From NCBI GenBank assembly GCA_029880285.1, contig JAOUOS010000002.1, positions 151,465-215,464 of the forward strand: DNA of 64,000 nucleotides, in the 5' to 3' direction. Position 1 is the first letter of the stretch; the number at the start of each line of letters is the position of its first letter. The DNA comes from Spirochaetia bacterium. GTDB lineage: Bacteria; Spirochaetota; Leptospiria; Turneriellales; JAOUOS01. Positions 17,651 through 27,169 of the stretch are shown piece after piece. The translations under genes were made by a program, and so were the position numbers. Under the pieces are notes generated by a model that searched no databases, was not told where the DNA came from, and saw only the letters and a program-made list of their open reading frames with translations.

Positions 17651-19670
17651 TATTTGAAGGTACTAAATAAATTTCAACTCGTCTGTTTTTTGCTCTGCCG
17701 TCATCTGTAAGATTCGTAGAAGCCGGCCTTTTATCGGCATACCATTTTTGAATTATATGTTTTTCATCAATACCAAGTTTTATAAGCTTATTTTTTATTG
17801 ATAAAGCCCTTTGCTTTGAAAGCCAAATATTATGTTTAAGAGAACCCTCTGCGTCAGTATGACCGTGAACCTCTAAATAAACATCGGGAGATTCTATCCA
17901 TGCTTTTGCTATTTCTTCTAATATATCATCTTTTGAATTTCTTATATTTTCAAACATATTCGTATTAAAATAAACCGAAAGAATATGTTTTATTTTTTGG
18001 GTTTCTTCTATAACGGTTTCAGGCTCTTCAGTTATACCGCTGTCTCCCTCTTGCATCATAAAACGGATATCGTAATTTTCTTTAATAGGAATTTCACTTA
18101 AATCAACTATGTGTACAGGAGCAATTTCTCTTTCTAGACGAAGAAAACCCTTATGTAAGGCCTGTACTTTAATTATATTTTCTTGTAAGTAATTTACCAG
18201 ATTTTCTTTATCTTTTAATTCTATGGGAACAGGCATATTTATAATATAATAAACTTCATTTTTTTCAGGAACACTGGAAGGCTTTACTTTTGTTTTTAAA
18301 CTTGAATTAATACTATATGTTACATTTGGCCCTACAAATTTATTTTCTTTATCATAAAAAGAAATATAAAAAGAAAACTTTGAAGGCAAACCGGTTTGTT
18401 TTTTTAAATGAAAATCTTTTCGTATAACCTGAGGAATGTGAATTTCTCTTAAGTCAAATGTAAATTCCTGCGGATAATAACCGGGAGCAGAAACTAAAAT
18501 TTTATATATTTTGTTGTTAATAAAGTTGGCCGAAAAATTTCCATCGGGAAGTCCGGTTGAAATGTTTCTTGAATCATCACTGCTTTCAATACTAATGTTA
18601 GCCTCGATACCTTTTAATGAATCTTCTTCGTGAATTCTGCCTTCTAACGAAATCACGACCAAAGGTTTGGCAAAATGCGGTATTCTCGCGCGGTATATAT
18701 CAAAAGCTCCGTACCCTCCTTCTCTGTTTGAACAAAAATACATGTAAGCCCCCCCAAAATTTACCGAAGGATGTTCATCATCATACTTTGAATTATAGGG
18801 AGTACCCAAATTCGCCGGATTTCTCCAGCTTTGCATATCTTTTTGAGAAATTTTCTGAGTCACATAAATATCATAGCCGCCCACGCCGCCTTTTTTGTTC
18901 GAAGAATAATATAATGTCATTCCATCGGTATGAATAGAAGAAGATATCTCAGAAGCGGGGCTATTTATTTTAGATCCTAAATTTACGGGATTATTCCAGA
19001 ATTTTCTTTCAAAATCATATTCCGAAACCCATAAATCATCTTTGCCGTAACCCCCCGGCCTATCTGATGAAAAATAAAGATACCTGCCGTCTAAAGATAT
19101 TGAGGGCATTCTATCATTAAAATGCGTGTTTACACCAATAATAGGTTCAGGGTTACTCCATTTTCCCTGTGTTGTTCTTGAATAGTAAATATTTGTTCCC
19201 GCTGGTCCCGATCTCTCTTGTGACGGTACTGAGGTAAAATAAATTTCCCATTCATTATCCGCTAGTTTTCGAAAAGAAGCAAGACCTTCATAGTTTGGTG
19301 TGTTTATGGGATGTCCGATATTTTCAGGAGAAGAAAACTGGGGATACAAATTTTTCTTGTTTTGGTTTACAGAGCTCCATATATCAAAATCTCCTGTCTG
19401 TCCTGCCCCCCCCGGCCTGTCTGATTGAAAAAAAATAATATCTTCATCGGGCGAAATAAACGGCAAATATTCAGAATAAGGTGAATTAATTTCAGGCCCA
19501 AAATGAATTAACTCAGCATCGTTTTCTAATGTTTCAGGAATTTTATTCTCTGCATTTTCTTGTGAATATACGAAAGAAAATAAAACATACACGAGACTCA
19601 AAAAAAAATGAACAATATTTTTAAAAATTTTAAAAATACGTATATTTTTTTCCTTCTTATAAATTGTCAT
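17640..19670 (-). CDS. OmpA-family outer-membrane protein with PD40 propeller
   Basis: 676 residues. It has an N-terminal signal peptide (hydrophobic run IVHFFLSLVYVLFSFVYS). Residues ~55-340 hold PD40/WD40-like repeats with the recurring SSDRPGGYGKDDLWVS, SSNKKGGVGGYDIYV and CSNREGGYGAFDIYRA motifs. Residues ~345-420 hold a carboxypeptidase-regulatory-like Ig unit. The C-terminal OmpA domain has VHGHTDAEGSLKHNIWLS and AKNRRVEIYLVP, the peptidoglycan-binding core. It probably links the outer membrane to the cell wall. Such architectures are common in Bacteroidota and spirochaetes. Confidence 0.88.
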   Translation of the reverse strand: MTIYKKEKNIRIFKIFKNIVHFFLSLVYVLFSFVYSQENAENKIPETLENDAELIHFGPEINSPYSEYLPFISPDEDIIFFQSDRPGGAGQTGDFDIWSSVNQNKKNLYPQFSSPENIGHPINTPNYEGLASFRKLADNEWEIYFTSVPSQERSGPAGTNIYYSRTTQGKWSNPEPIIGVNTHFNDRMPSISLDGRYLYFSSDRPGGYGKDDLWVSEYDFERKFWNNPVNLGSKINSPASEISSSIHTDGMTLYYSSNKKGGVGGYDIYVTQKISQKDMQSWRNPANLGTPYNSKYDDEHPSVNFGGAYMYFCSNREGGYGAFDIYRARIPHFAKPLVVISLEGRIHEEDSLKGIEANISIESSDDSRNISTGLPDGNFSANFINNKIYKILVSAPGYYPQEFTFDLREIHIPQVIRKDFHLKKQTGLPSKFSFYISFYDKENKFVGPNVTYSINSSLKTKVKPSSVPEKNEVYYIINMPVPIELKDKENLVNYLQENIIKVQALHKGFLRLEREIAPVHIVDLSEIPIKENYDIRFMMQEGDSGITEEPETVIEETQKIKHILSVYFNTNMFENIRNSKDDILEEIAKAWIESPDVYLEVHGHTDAEGSLKHNIWLSKQRALSIKNKLIKLGIDEKHIIQKWYADKRPASTNLTDDGRAKNRRVEIYLVPSNNGI

Positions 19671-19767
19671 CTGTTAGTTTCACTTATTTTCATGGTCGTT
19701 TTATATTGTAAATGATTTTCATACAAAAACAGATAAAAAAACTAACTTTTCATCTTGAATCAACTTG

Positions 19768-21108
19768 ATGAATTGGGTTATGGCCTTTCTTAAAATTGAA
19801 AATTTATCAGACTTAAAAGAAGAAGAAAAAAAATTTATAATTGATAGAGGTTCTTTAAGCCTTGATAACGTTATAAATGAAACTATTATCCCTATTGCCA
19901 AAGAAGTATCAAAAGACAGCTTAAAAGCGCTTAAATATTACACCCAAAAATGGGATAACTTTGTGCCTGAACCCTTAGTGCTGGGTAAAAAAGAACTTTT
20001 AGCATCACTAGATAAAATAAAATTAGAAAATCCGCGGCACATAGAATCTTTTGAAAAAGCCATGAATAATTTAACCGTGTATCATGAAAAACAAAAACCC
20101 GCTGGTTATGAAATAGAGGTTGAAAAAAACTTACTAGGCTTTAAGTTTGAACCTTTTGACAGCGTGGCCCTGTATGTACCGGGCGGTAAAGCGCTTTACC
20201 CTTCTACTGTTTTAATGGGCATTATACCGGCTAGAATAGCCGGAGTTAAAGATATAACTATTTTATCACCCCCCAATAAAGACACCGGCAGCGTGCCCGA
20301 AATTGTTAAAGCCGTGGCCGCAATCGCGGGAGCCGATAGAATTCTTCAGGCAGGCGGCGCTCAATCGATACTTGCCGCGGCACATGGTTTGAAAGAGTTG
20401 GGCATTCCCGAAGTAGATTACATATACGGACCGGGAAACATTTATGTCTCTGCCGCGAAAACCTACGTTTTTTCAAAAAATCTTTGCGGTATTGATTCTT
20501 TCGCCGGCCCCTCTGAAGTTTTAATTATTGCCGATGATTCTGCCAGCCCGTTTTATTTGGCTCAGGATTTATTGGCGCAAGCCGAACACGACGAAAACGC
20601 CTGCGCTATTCTTTTATGTACCGATAAAAAAACAGCAGAAAAAACAATAGAAGAAATTGAACTTGCTATTAAAAAAAGACCCGAAAGACAAGAAATAACC
20701 AAAGAGGCTATGAAAAGAAACGGTAAAATTTTTATTGTTAATAACTTAGACGAAGCGGTAGAATTTTCGAACCGGTACGCTCCCGAACATCTTGAAGTTC
20801 AAACTAAAGATGATGATAATATACTAAAAAAAATAAATGCCGCCGGCAGTGTTTTTCTAGGTGATTATTCGCCGGTAGCAGTGGGAGATTATTACTCGGG
20901 AACAAATCATATTCTGCCAACGGCAAAAGCCTGCCGTTTTTCATCGGGTGTAAGCGTTCATTCTTTTTTAAGACGCATTACATGGCAAAAATGCTCTAAA
21001 GAAGGTCTTAAAAAAGCTCTAGAACCCGTAACTATTATGAGTAAAATTGAAGGTTTATACGCTGAACACGGATATTCCGTTGAGGCCCGCTTTGAAAAAG
21101 AAAAATAA
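19768..21108 (+). CDS. hisD: Histidinol dehydrogenase
   Basis: About 446 residues from the ATG at 19768 (a TTG one codon earlier and an ATG at 19780 are alternatives). It converts L-histidinol to histidine with NAD, the last step of histidine synthesis. Motifs: VALYVPGGKALYPSTVLMG, YGPGNIYVSAAK, DSFAGPSEVLIIAD, QAEHDENA (zinc and catalytic residues), VGDYYSGTNHILPT. No other his genes are nearby; it heads a plus-strand run with an unknown protein, a phosphatase and a division protein. Confidence 0.97.
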   Translation: MNWVMAFLKIENLSDLKEEEKKFIIDRGSLSLDNVINETIIPIAKEVSKDSLKALKYYTQKWDNFVPEPLVLGKKELLASLDKIKLENPRHIESFEKAMNNLTVYHEKQKPAGYEIEVEKNLLGFKFEPFDSVALYVPGGKALYPSTVLMGIIPARIAGVKDITILSPPNKDTGSVPEIVKAVAAIAGADRILQAGGAQSILAAAHGLKELGIPEVDYIYGPGNIYVSAAKTYVFSKNLCGIDSFAGPSEVLIIADDSASPFYLAQDLLAQAEHDENACAILLCTDKKTAEKTIEEIELAIKKRPERQEITKEAMKRNGKIFIVNNLDEAVEFSNRYAPEHLEVQTKDDDNILKKINAAGSVFLGDYSPVAVGDYYSGTNHILPTAKACRFSSGVSVHSFLRRITWQKCSKEGLKKALEPVTIMSKIEGLYAEHGYSVEARFEKEK

Positions 21109-21110
21109 AA

Positions 21111-21584
21111 ATGCCAATGAAAAATATTAATAAAGAATCACTCATAGAAATTGAAAATCAAAAAGGAGCCTATAAATTAAAAGAAAGCGGATTTTTTTTT
21201 GAAGATATTTTTATTAAAAATTTTTTAAATGCTCTTTTTAATATTTCTGGATGGTCTGCCAGCACAAAAGAAGTAAGACTTGAAGATTTAGGAGTTTTTC
21301 CTTTAGAAGAAAAATCAAAACAAATATTACGAGAAAAACCTCAAGATATAAATAATACACCAATGAAAATACCGGCCATTCTTGAAAAAAGCAATATACC
21401 TGTTTTTTACGGTTTAAGCAATATTTATCTGCCGCGGGAAGCTTTTGCCGCCTGCCGTTATTTTTTTCATTCATGGGGATTTCAGGCGTCACAGTTTAAT
21501 GAAGTATTAAATTTACCCGATGAAGAAAAAGAGACGATTATAGGTTTTTTTATTATTAATTCATTTACGGGTGAATTAAAATGA
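21111..21584 (+). CDS. Unknown protein between hisD and the LMW phosphatase
   Basis: 157 residues, no signal, no membrane span, no recognised family. It has an N-terminal segment with FFFEDIFIKNFLNALFNISGW and a C-terminal SNIYLPREAFAACRYFFHSW. It starts 2 nt after hisD and overlaps the next start by 4 nt (ATGA), so translation is coupled on both sides. Aromatic-rich helices suggest a compact globular protein. I assign no function. Confidence 0.6.
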   Translation: MPMKNINKESLIEIENQKGAYKLKESGFFFEDIFIKNFLNALFNISGWSASTKEVRLEDLGVFPLEEKSKQILREKPQDINNTPMKIPAILEKSNIPVFYGLSNIYLPREAFAACRYFFHSWGFQASQFNEVLNLPDEEKETIIGFFIINSFTGELK

Positions 21585-22063
21585 TACAGGTTTTATTTGT
21601 ATGCCTTGGCAATATCTGCCGTTCTCCCTTGGCGCAGGGTATATTTGAAAATATGATAAAAGAAAAAGGGTGGGAAGATAAGTTTCATGTTGACTCGGCG
21701 GGAACTTCGGCATGGCATGAAGGCGAACCGCCTCATTCGGGCTCTAGACATATCGCTAAAAAAAATAATTTTTCAATAGATAATCAAAAATCACGTCCCG
21801 TTCACGCCAAAGATAAGGATATTTTTGACTACATTATCGCGATGGACAGCAACAACGCGCATACTTTAACAGAAGAATTTTATGTACCTAAAGAAAAAGT
21901 TTATAAAATGAGAGAATTTGATTCTAAAAACAAGGGTTCTGATGTAATGGATCCTTTTGGCTTTGGCGGCGATGCGTTTGACGAGGTTTATGAAGTTTTA
22001 AGACGAAGCATGACGGGCTTTATTGATTTTCTTGAAAAAAAACATCCCAATTTATTAAAATAG
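21581..22063 (+). CDS. Low-molecular-weight protein-tyrosine phosphatase
   Basis: 160 residues, full-length LMW-PTP. The N-terminal P-loop VCLGNICRSPLAQG carries the nucleophilic Cys and Arg, and VMDPFGFGG near residue 128 supplies the general-acid Asp. Members dephosphorylate tyrosine kinases of capsule export (Wzb type), arsenate or other small phosphates; the target is unknown. It overlaps the unknown gene before it by 4 nt and is 2 nt from the FtsL-like gene after it. Confidence 0.92.
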   Translation: MIQVLFVCLGNICRSPLAQGIFENMIKEKGWEDKFHVDSAGTSAWHEGEPPHSGSRHIAKKNNFSIDNQKSRPVHAKDKDIFDYIIAMDSNNAHTLTEEFYVPKEKVYKMREFDSKNKGSDVMDPFGFGGDAFDEVYEVLRRSMTGFIDFLEKKHPNLLK

Positions 22064-22065
22064 CT

Positions 22066-22389
22066 ATGTCTGAAAAATCTGAAAAAATTAAAACGGATGT
22101 ATTTAATTTAATGGTTATTGTATTTTTAGCGGCCATCGTAAATCTTTTTATTTTCGCTTATTTATGGCGAAACATGAAAATATCAGTTTTAAGATACGAA
22201 ATATCGAAACTTAAAAACGAAAGACGCGATTTATTTTTAGAATCTGAAAATTTAAGATTAAAAATTGCCGAATATTCAACACCCAGTAGAATTGAAAAAT
22301 TATTCCGTGAAAAATACGGTTATGTGCCTCTTGAAGTAGGTAAAAAAATTTCATCTTTAAAGCTGGCTCCTATTCAAATTAAAGATTAA
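22066..22389 (+). CDS. FtsL/FtsB (DivIC)-like septum protein
   Basis: 107 residues with one TM helix (LMVIVFLAAIVNLFIFAYLW) and then a coiled coil (SVLRYEISKLKNERRDLFLESENLRLKI), followed by IEKLFREKYGYVPLE. This is the bitopic plan of FtsL, FtsB and DivIC, which bridge FtsQ and FtsWI at the division site. Short length and low conservation prevent choosing among the three. It lies between the phosphatase (2 nt) and the rhomboid gene (14 nt). Confidence 0.7.
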   Translation: MSEKSEKIKTDVFNLMVIVFLAAIVNLFIFAYLWRNMKISVLRYEISKLKNERRDLFLESENLRLKIAEYSTPSRIEKLFREKYGYVPLEVGKKISSLKLAPIQIKD

Positions 22390-22403
22390 AATATAGTTAA
22401 AAA

Positions 22404-23090
22404 ATGATACCCCTAAGAGATATTATCCCCTCACAAAAAACCCCTGTTATTACTTATACAATTATCGCTTTAAACGCGATTGTTTTTTTCTTTGAGCTTA
22501 CTTTAACTGAAGCAGAAAAACACGCCTTATTTCTTACGCTGGGTCTGGTACCCGCAAAGTTTAGCAATCCGCAATATTCTGAAGCGGCGGGATTTATTCC
22601 CGAATATTATACTTTTTTTACCAATATTTTTTTACACGGTGGATGGATGCACTTTATTATGAACATGTGGGCTCTTTGGATTTTTGGAGATAATGTTGAA
22701 GATATGATGGGGCACCTAAAATATTTTCTTTTTTATATATTAATGGGCTTTATAGCCTCGTTAGCTCATTTTATCATTCATATTCAATCTCAAATTCCCG
22801 CTATAGGAGCCTCGGGAGCTCTTGCCGGCGTTATGGCCGCCTATATGAGACTTTTTCCTGCCAGCCGTATTGTAACCCTTGTACCTATCTTTTTTTATCC
22901 AATGATTTTTGAAATACCCGCTTTTTTTTACATAGGATTTTGGTTTTTAACACAGCTTTTAAGCGGGGCCATGACCCTGCCTGTAAGGGCAGAAGCCGTA
23001 GGCATTGCGTTTTGGGCCCATATAGGCGGTTTTGCGGGAGGCTTTATAACTTACCGTTTGTTTCTTGAAAAAAATTTCAAAAACAAATAA
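22404..23090 (+). CDS. Rhomboid-family intramembrane serine protease
   Basis: 228 residues, about six TM segments. Catalytic Ser is in GASGALAGVMAAYM and catalytic His in FWAHIGGFAGG. The HGGWMHFIMNMWALWIFGDN segment gives the oxyanion-hole His/Asn set. Rhomboids cleave TM segments of membrane proteins. The protein begins IPLRDIIPSQKTPVITY, a typical N-terminus of this subgroup. It ends 8 nt before uvrB. Substrate unknown. Confidence 0.93.
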   Translation: MIPLRDIIPSQKTPVITYTIIALNAIVFFFELTLTEAEKHALFLTLGLVPAKFSNPQYSEAAGFIPEYYTFFTNIFLHGGWMHFIMNMWALWIFGDNVEDMMGHLKYFLFYILMGFIASLAHFIIHIQSQIPAIGASGALAGVMAAYMRLFPASRIVTLVPIFFYPMIFEIPAFFYIGFWFLTQLLSGAMTLPVRAEAVGIAFWAHIGGFAGGFITYRLFLEKNFKNK

Positions 23091-23098
23091 AAATTACA

Positions 23099-25069
23099 AT
23101 GAAATTCAACTTTAGAAAACCCTTTTCATTGGCTGGTGACCAGCCGGCCGCAGTTGTTGAACTTTCAGAGGTATTAAAAAATAATGACGGTAAAGCCACT
23201 TTAATAGGGGTCACCGGGTCGGGAAAAACCGTCACCATGGCCGCTGTAATTGAAAAAATAAACCGCCCGGTTTTAATAATTACTCACAATAAAACTTTGG
23301 CCGCTCAGCTTTACCGAGAGTTTAAAGATTTTTTTCCCGATAACGCGGTTGAATACTTTATAAGTTATTACGATTATTACCAGCCCGAAGCTTATATGCC
23401 GGTAAGCGATACTTACATTGAAAAAGACGCGTCTATAAACGATGAAATTGAAATGCTTCGCTTAAGAACTACTTCTTCTTTATTAGAAAGAGATGACGTT
23501 ATTGTAGTGGCCAGCGTAAGCTGTATTTACGGCCTAGGATCGCCCGAAGATTACCAGGAATCTATTTTACTGGCAGAAAGCGAACAAGCGCTATCGCTTG
23601 AAGAAACAATAATAAAACTGGTTAGAATGCAATATGAAAGAAACGATATAGAACTAAAAAGAGGAAGTTTTAGAGTTAGAGGCGATGTTCTTGAAATTTT
23701 ACCGGCCTACTCTCAAGAGGCTGTTCGTTTTGAATTTTTTGCCGATACCCTTGAATCAATATCTAAAATAGATATACTAACGGGCAAAAGAAGAGAAGTC
23801 TTAAAAAAAACAGCCATTTATCCGGCTAAACATTTTATTACTTCGCCGCCAAGACTTGAAAAAGCTATTATAGCAATAAAAAAAGAATTAGAAGAAAGAA
23901 TAAAATATTTTACCGATAACAACAAACCTCTAGAAGCCGAAAGAATAAGACAAAGAACCCTCTATGATATTGAAATGCTAAAAGAAATGGGATACTGCAA
24001 CGGAATTGAAAACTACTCGCGCCATTTAACAGGCAGAGCCGAAGGGTCGCGTCCCGCCTGTTTGATGGATTACTTTACCCGGAATTTTTTAATTATTATT
24101 GACGAAAGCCATGTATCTATACCCCAGATAGGAGGAATGTACGCGGGCGATAAAAGCCGTAAAGAAACTCTCGTAAACTTCGGATTCAGGCTCCCATCGG
24201 CACTGGATAACCGTCCTTTAAATTTTAAAGAATTTGAAACTTTCGCGAAAAATATTTTATTTGTTTCGGCCACCCCGGCTGATTACGAACTTGAAAAAAC
24301 GGACTGCCATACCGAGCAAATTATACGTCCTACCGGTCTATTAGATCCTGTTGTTCAAGTTAGACCAACCAAAGGTCAAATAGATAATCTCGCTAGAGAA
24401 ATAACCATCCGCGCCCAAAATAATGAACGCGTTTTAATAACCACCTTAACTAAAAAAATGGCTGAAGATTTAACCGAATATTACGCTGATCTTGAAATTA
24501 AAATACGCTATATGCATTCTGATATTGATGCTCTCGAAAGAACAGAAATACTGCGCGATCTTCGTAAAGGAGAATTTGACGTTTTAGTGGGCATTAATCT
24601 TTTAAGAGAAGGTCTCGATTTGCCCGAAGTATCACTTGTTGCCATTCTTGATGCCGACAAAGAAGGCTTTCTTCGATCAAAACGTTCTTTAATTCAAACA
24701 ATGGGCCGAGCCGCGCGCAACGTAAACGGCACCGTTATTTTATATGCCGACAGAATGACCGATTCAATGAAAGCCGCTATAGACGAAACGAGCCGAAGAC
24801 GAACCCTTCAGGATGAATTTAATAAAAAGCACGGCATTACGCCTACGACCATTCAAAAAGAAGTCGTAGATATCATTGAGAGAGAAAAAAAACACGATAA
24901 AGACGAAACAAAACTTTTAGAAGATATAATAGAAAAATACAATCCAAAAAAATTTAAAAACAAAAAAGAATGGCAGCATAAACTCAAACTCGACATGTTC
25001 GAAGCTGCCGAAAAACTAGAGTTTGAAAAAGCGGCGCTTATAAGAGATTTATTGCAGGGCAAAGACTAA
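23099..25069 (+). CDS. uvrB: Excinuclease ABC subunit B
   Basis: 656 residues, standard UvrB length. Walker A GVTGSGKT is near residue 40. The beta-hairpin region YISYYDYYQPEAYMP inserts between DNA strands. Later come the helicase motif DESHVSIPQIGGMYAGD, SATPADYELE, and QTMGRAARN. The C-terminal UVR motif (MFEAAEKLEFEKAALIRD) binds UvrC. UvrB verifies bulky lesions handed over by UvrA. It is the last gene of the hisD run and converges with 25091-25693. Confidence 0.98.
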   Translation: MKFNFRKPFSLAGDQPAAVVELSEVLKNNDGKATLIGVTGSGKTVTMAAVIEKINRPVLIITHNKTLAAQLYREFKDFFPDNAVEYFISYYDYYQPEAYMPVSDTYIEKDASINDEIEMLRLRTTSSLLERDDVIVVASVSCIYGLGSPEDYQESILLAESEQALSLEETIIKLVRMQYERNDIELKRGSFRVRGDVLEILPAYSQEAVRFEFFADTLESISKIDILTGKRREVLKKTAIYPAKHFITSPPRLEKAIIAIKKELEERIKYFTDNNKPLEAERIRQRTLYDIEMLKEMGYCNGIENYSRHLTGRAEGSRPACLMDYFTRNFLIIIDESHVSIPQIGGMYAGDKSRKETLVNFGFRLPSALDNRPLNFKEFETFAKNILFVSATPADYELEKTDCHTEQIIRPTGLLDPVVQVRPTKGQIDNLAREITIRAQNNERVLITTLTKKMAEDLTEYYADLEIKIRYMHSDIDALERTEILRDLRKGEFDVLVGINLLREGLDLPEVSLVAILDADKEGFLRSKRSLIQTMGRAARNVNGTVILYADRMTDSMKAAIDETSRRRTLQDEFNKKHGITPTTIQKEVVDIIEREKKHDKDETKLLEDIIEKYNPKKFKNKKEWQHKLKLDMFEAAEKLEFEKAALIRDLLQGKD

Positions 25070-25090
25070 GCTATTAAACTTTCACCCTGC

Positions 25091-25693
25091 CTAATAAAGC
25101 TCTTTCAAAACATAAAAGGCTTTCTTTTCATTTTTAGATAACATATTAGAATTTAATTTATTCAGCCACTTTCTGGTTAAAGCAGGCATACCTGAAACAT
25201 AGGCCATTTCTGGCCAATGCAGATAAGATATATTGCTTTTGCCTGTTTTTAAAAATTGTTCTAAATCATTTTTATAGTACCGCCATATTTCAAATATTAC
25301 AACGCTAACGCTTCTTTCATTGAAACTTTTTTGTGAAAATAAAAAAACACCTGTCTTATCAAAGAAAAAATATTCTACCTTATTTTCGTTAGATACGTTT
25401 GCGGGTAGATAAAAATATTCTTTCGCGAAATCAGTATAACTTACATTGAATACTCTAAAATTTTTCTGCCAAACCTGATAGAAAATATTGGCAGTAAAAA
25501 GACTCCGATTTTTTTCAACTTCAGATTCATCATCCTTATCAAAATACACCGCGACAACAGGATATTTATTAAACATATCTGACTGGTACAATATCCACTC
25601 TTGAATATAACCGGCCCGTTTATTTTCAGCAAAAATCAGATTTTGCATAAAAAATAATAATATTATTAAAATAATTTTAATTAAATAATTCAT
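25091..25693 (-). CDS. Secreted protein of unknown function, possibly thioredoxin-like fold
   Basis: 200 residues with an N-terminal signal peptide (IKIILIILLFFMQNLIFA). After cleavage, YPVVAVYFDKDDESE, a helix, then VEYFFFDKTGVFL resembles the order of strands in thioredoxin folds, but no CXXC is present, so an oxidoreductase role is unlikely. It stands alone on the minus strand between uvrB and the spoVG promoter. The call is weak. Confidence 0.5.
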   Translation of the reverse strand: MNYLIKIILIILLFFMQNLIFAENKRAGYIQEWILYQSDMFNKYPVVAVYFDKDDESEVEKNRSLFTANIFYQVWQKNFRVFNVSYTDFAKEYFYLPANVSNENKVEYFFFDKTGVFLFSQKSFNERSVSVVIFEIWRYYKNDLEQFLKTGKSNISYLHWPEMAYVSGMPALTRKWLNKLNSNMLSKNEKKAFYVLKELY

Positions 25694-25764
25694 AGTTATT
25701 TGCTATTTTAATTTATTATGAGAATAGTAGAATAGAGATACCGCGCCAACAAATAAAAAAATGA

Positions 25765-25793
25765 TTGACCATTTTATTTAAAACAAATAAGAT
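25765..25793 (+). promoter_or_regulatory. Sigma-70-like promoter of spoVG
   Basis: -35 TTGACC (25765-25770), 17-nt spacer, -10 TAAGAT (25788-25793), followed by GGGAGGGAG (about 25807-25815), a strong ribosome binding site, before the ATG at 25821. This is one of the clearest promoters in the window, and the strong Shine-Dalgarno sequence contrasts with many neighbours that have none. Confidence 0.7.
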
Positions 25794-25820
25794 ACCCTTA
25801 GAACAAGGGAGGGAGTTAAA

Positions 25821-26156
25821 ATGTCGGTAGAAATAACGAAAACTCAGGTATATATACGCCATGATGATAGAAATACATTGGGTTATGCTCATATAACACT
25901 AAATGACACATATGTAGTTAAAAACCTAAGAATTGTTAAAGGTAAAAAAGGTGTATTTGTAGGCATGCCATCTAACAGAACAAAACGGGGAGAATTTATT
26001 GATATCTTTTTCCCTATTACACAGGAAGCCAGAGAAATGTTAACCAGAACTGTGATGAAAGCCTTTTGCGAAGAATTTCCTGAAAAAATGGAAGGACTAG
26101 AAGTCTATGGCATGGGTTCAAATGCAGAAATTTCTGAAAAAGCATTTGAAAATTAA
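25821..26156 (+). CDS. spoVG: SpoVG-family regulatory protein
   Basis: 111 residues. It starts MSVEITKTQVYIRHDDRNTLGYAHITLND and has the signature GKKGVFVGMPSNRTKRGEF near residue 47, then the C-terminal helix ITQEAREMLTRTVMKAF. SpoVG binds nucleic acid and acts as a site-specific DNA- and RNA-binding regulator in Firmicutes and spirochaetes; its target here is unknown. It has its own promoter and a candidate hairpin terminator, so it is probably monocistronic and well expressed. Confidence 0.93.
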   Translation: MSVEITKTQVYIRHDDRNTLGYAHITLNDTYVVKNLRIVKGKKGVFVGMPSNRTKRGEFIDIFFPITQEAREMLTRTVMKAFCEEFPEKMEGLEVYGMGSNAEISEKAFEN

Positions 26157-26162
26157 CACTAT

Positions 26163-26184
26163 AAAGTGCTAATAAACACTTTTT
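26163..26184 (+). terminator. Possible terminator after spoVG
   Basis: AAAGTG (26163-26168) and CACTTT (26177-26182) form a 6-bp stem with an 8-nt loop, running directly into a short T-rich run. The stem is weak, so this is tentative. A second, stronger stem lies at 26209-26233. Confidence 0.4.
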
Positions 26185-26208
26185 ATCTCGCTTGTAAATT
26201 TAAATAAA

Positions 26209-26233
26209 ACGGCAATTAAAATCGAATTGCCGT
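26209..26233 (+). terminator. Stem-loop between spoVG and the transketolase operon
   Basis: ACGGCAATT (26209-26217) and AATTGCCGT (26225-26233) form a perfect 9-bp stem with a 7-nt loop. The following sequence is T-rich but interrupted (CCTGACTTGTTTTATT). It could terminate the spoVG transcript or act as an RNA element or operator 31 nt before the transketolase start. Confidence 0.5.
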
Positions 26234-26263
26234 CCTGACTTGTTTTATTAATAAATCATTTTA

Positions 26264-27169
26264 ATGTCAATAGATATTATATTAAATACGGCGCTTGAAA
26301 TACGTCGTATAGTTTTTGAACATACCATAAAAAATAAGGGTGGATATTTAAGCCAGGCCTGCTCATCAGCCGATTTTTTAGCGGCATTATACGCAAAGCT
26401 TTTAAATCTTGGCAAAAGTACGGCACCTGAAATTCCTTCTTTATTCTCGGGCAATCCCTCAGCAAAAAATCTTCATTATAAAAGAGGAGCCCTATATCAT
26501 GGTGAAAAAGAAAGTGAACATGACCGCTTTTTTATTTCTCCAGCGCATTACGCTCTTGTAATTTATGCGGCTTTAATAGCCGTTGGACGAATGCATAAAA
26601 AAGCTCTAGATATGTTTAATCAAGACGGTTCCAGTGTTGAGATGATAGGAGCCGAGCACTCACCCGGTATGGAAGTCACAAACGGCTCTTTAGGGCAAAC
26701 TTTAAGCATGGCGGCGGGTACAGCCTTCGCGAGAAAGAAAAAAAATGAAACCGGCAGAGTTTGGGTTTTTGTTTCAGACGGAGAATTTCAAGAAGGGCAA
26801 ACATGGGAAGCCTTTTTAACCATGAGCCATTACAATTTAAATAATATGGCAATTATAGCCGATATGAATGGTCAACAATGCGATGGAACTATTGATTCTG
26901 TAATGAAACTTGGCGATATTGAAGCAAAACTTAAATCTTTTGGCGCTTATACAATTTCTATTGATGGTCATAATATTACAGAAATATGTGAAGCTTCAAA
27001 AATTAAACCGGTAAACGGACCTTTGGTTATTCTGGCAAACACAAATCCGTGGCAGGGCATGAGCTACTTAAAAAAAAGAAGTCCCAGGCTTCATTATGTT
27101 CGCTTTAAAAGTAATGAAGAACTAAATGAACTTGAAACTGCTATAAGAGAAGAACTATATTCATCATGA
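26264..27169 (+). CDS. Transketolase, N-terminal (TPP-binding) subunit
   Basis: 301 residues, equal to the first half of a transketolase. GAEHSPGMEVTNGSLGQ is near residue 126. The thiamine-diphosphate motif is SDGEFQEGQTWEA (an S in place of the usual first G) to IIADMNGQQ. It needs the C-terminal subunit at 27166 to form the active site. Split transketolases transfer two-carbon ketol units between sugar phosphates; related pairs serve the pentose phosphate pathway or dedicated sugar catabolism. The stop overlaps the next start by 4 nt (ATGA). No ribosome binding site is obvious. Confidence 0.93.
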   Translation: MSIDIILNTALEIRRIVFEHTIKNKGGYLSQACSSADFLAALYAKLLNLGKSTAPEIPSLFSGNPSAKNLHYKRGALYHGEKESEHDRFFISPAHYALVIYAALIAVGRMHKKALDMFNQDGSSVEMIGAEHSPGMEVTNGSLGQTLSMAAGTAFARKKKNETGRVWVFVSDGEFQEGQTWEAFLTMSHYNLNNMAIIADMNGQQCDGTIDSVMKLGDIEAKLKSFGAYTISIDGHNITEICEASKIKPVNGPLVILANTNPWQGMSYLKKRSPRLHYVRFKSNEELNELETAIREELYSS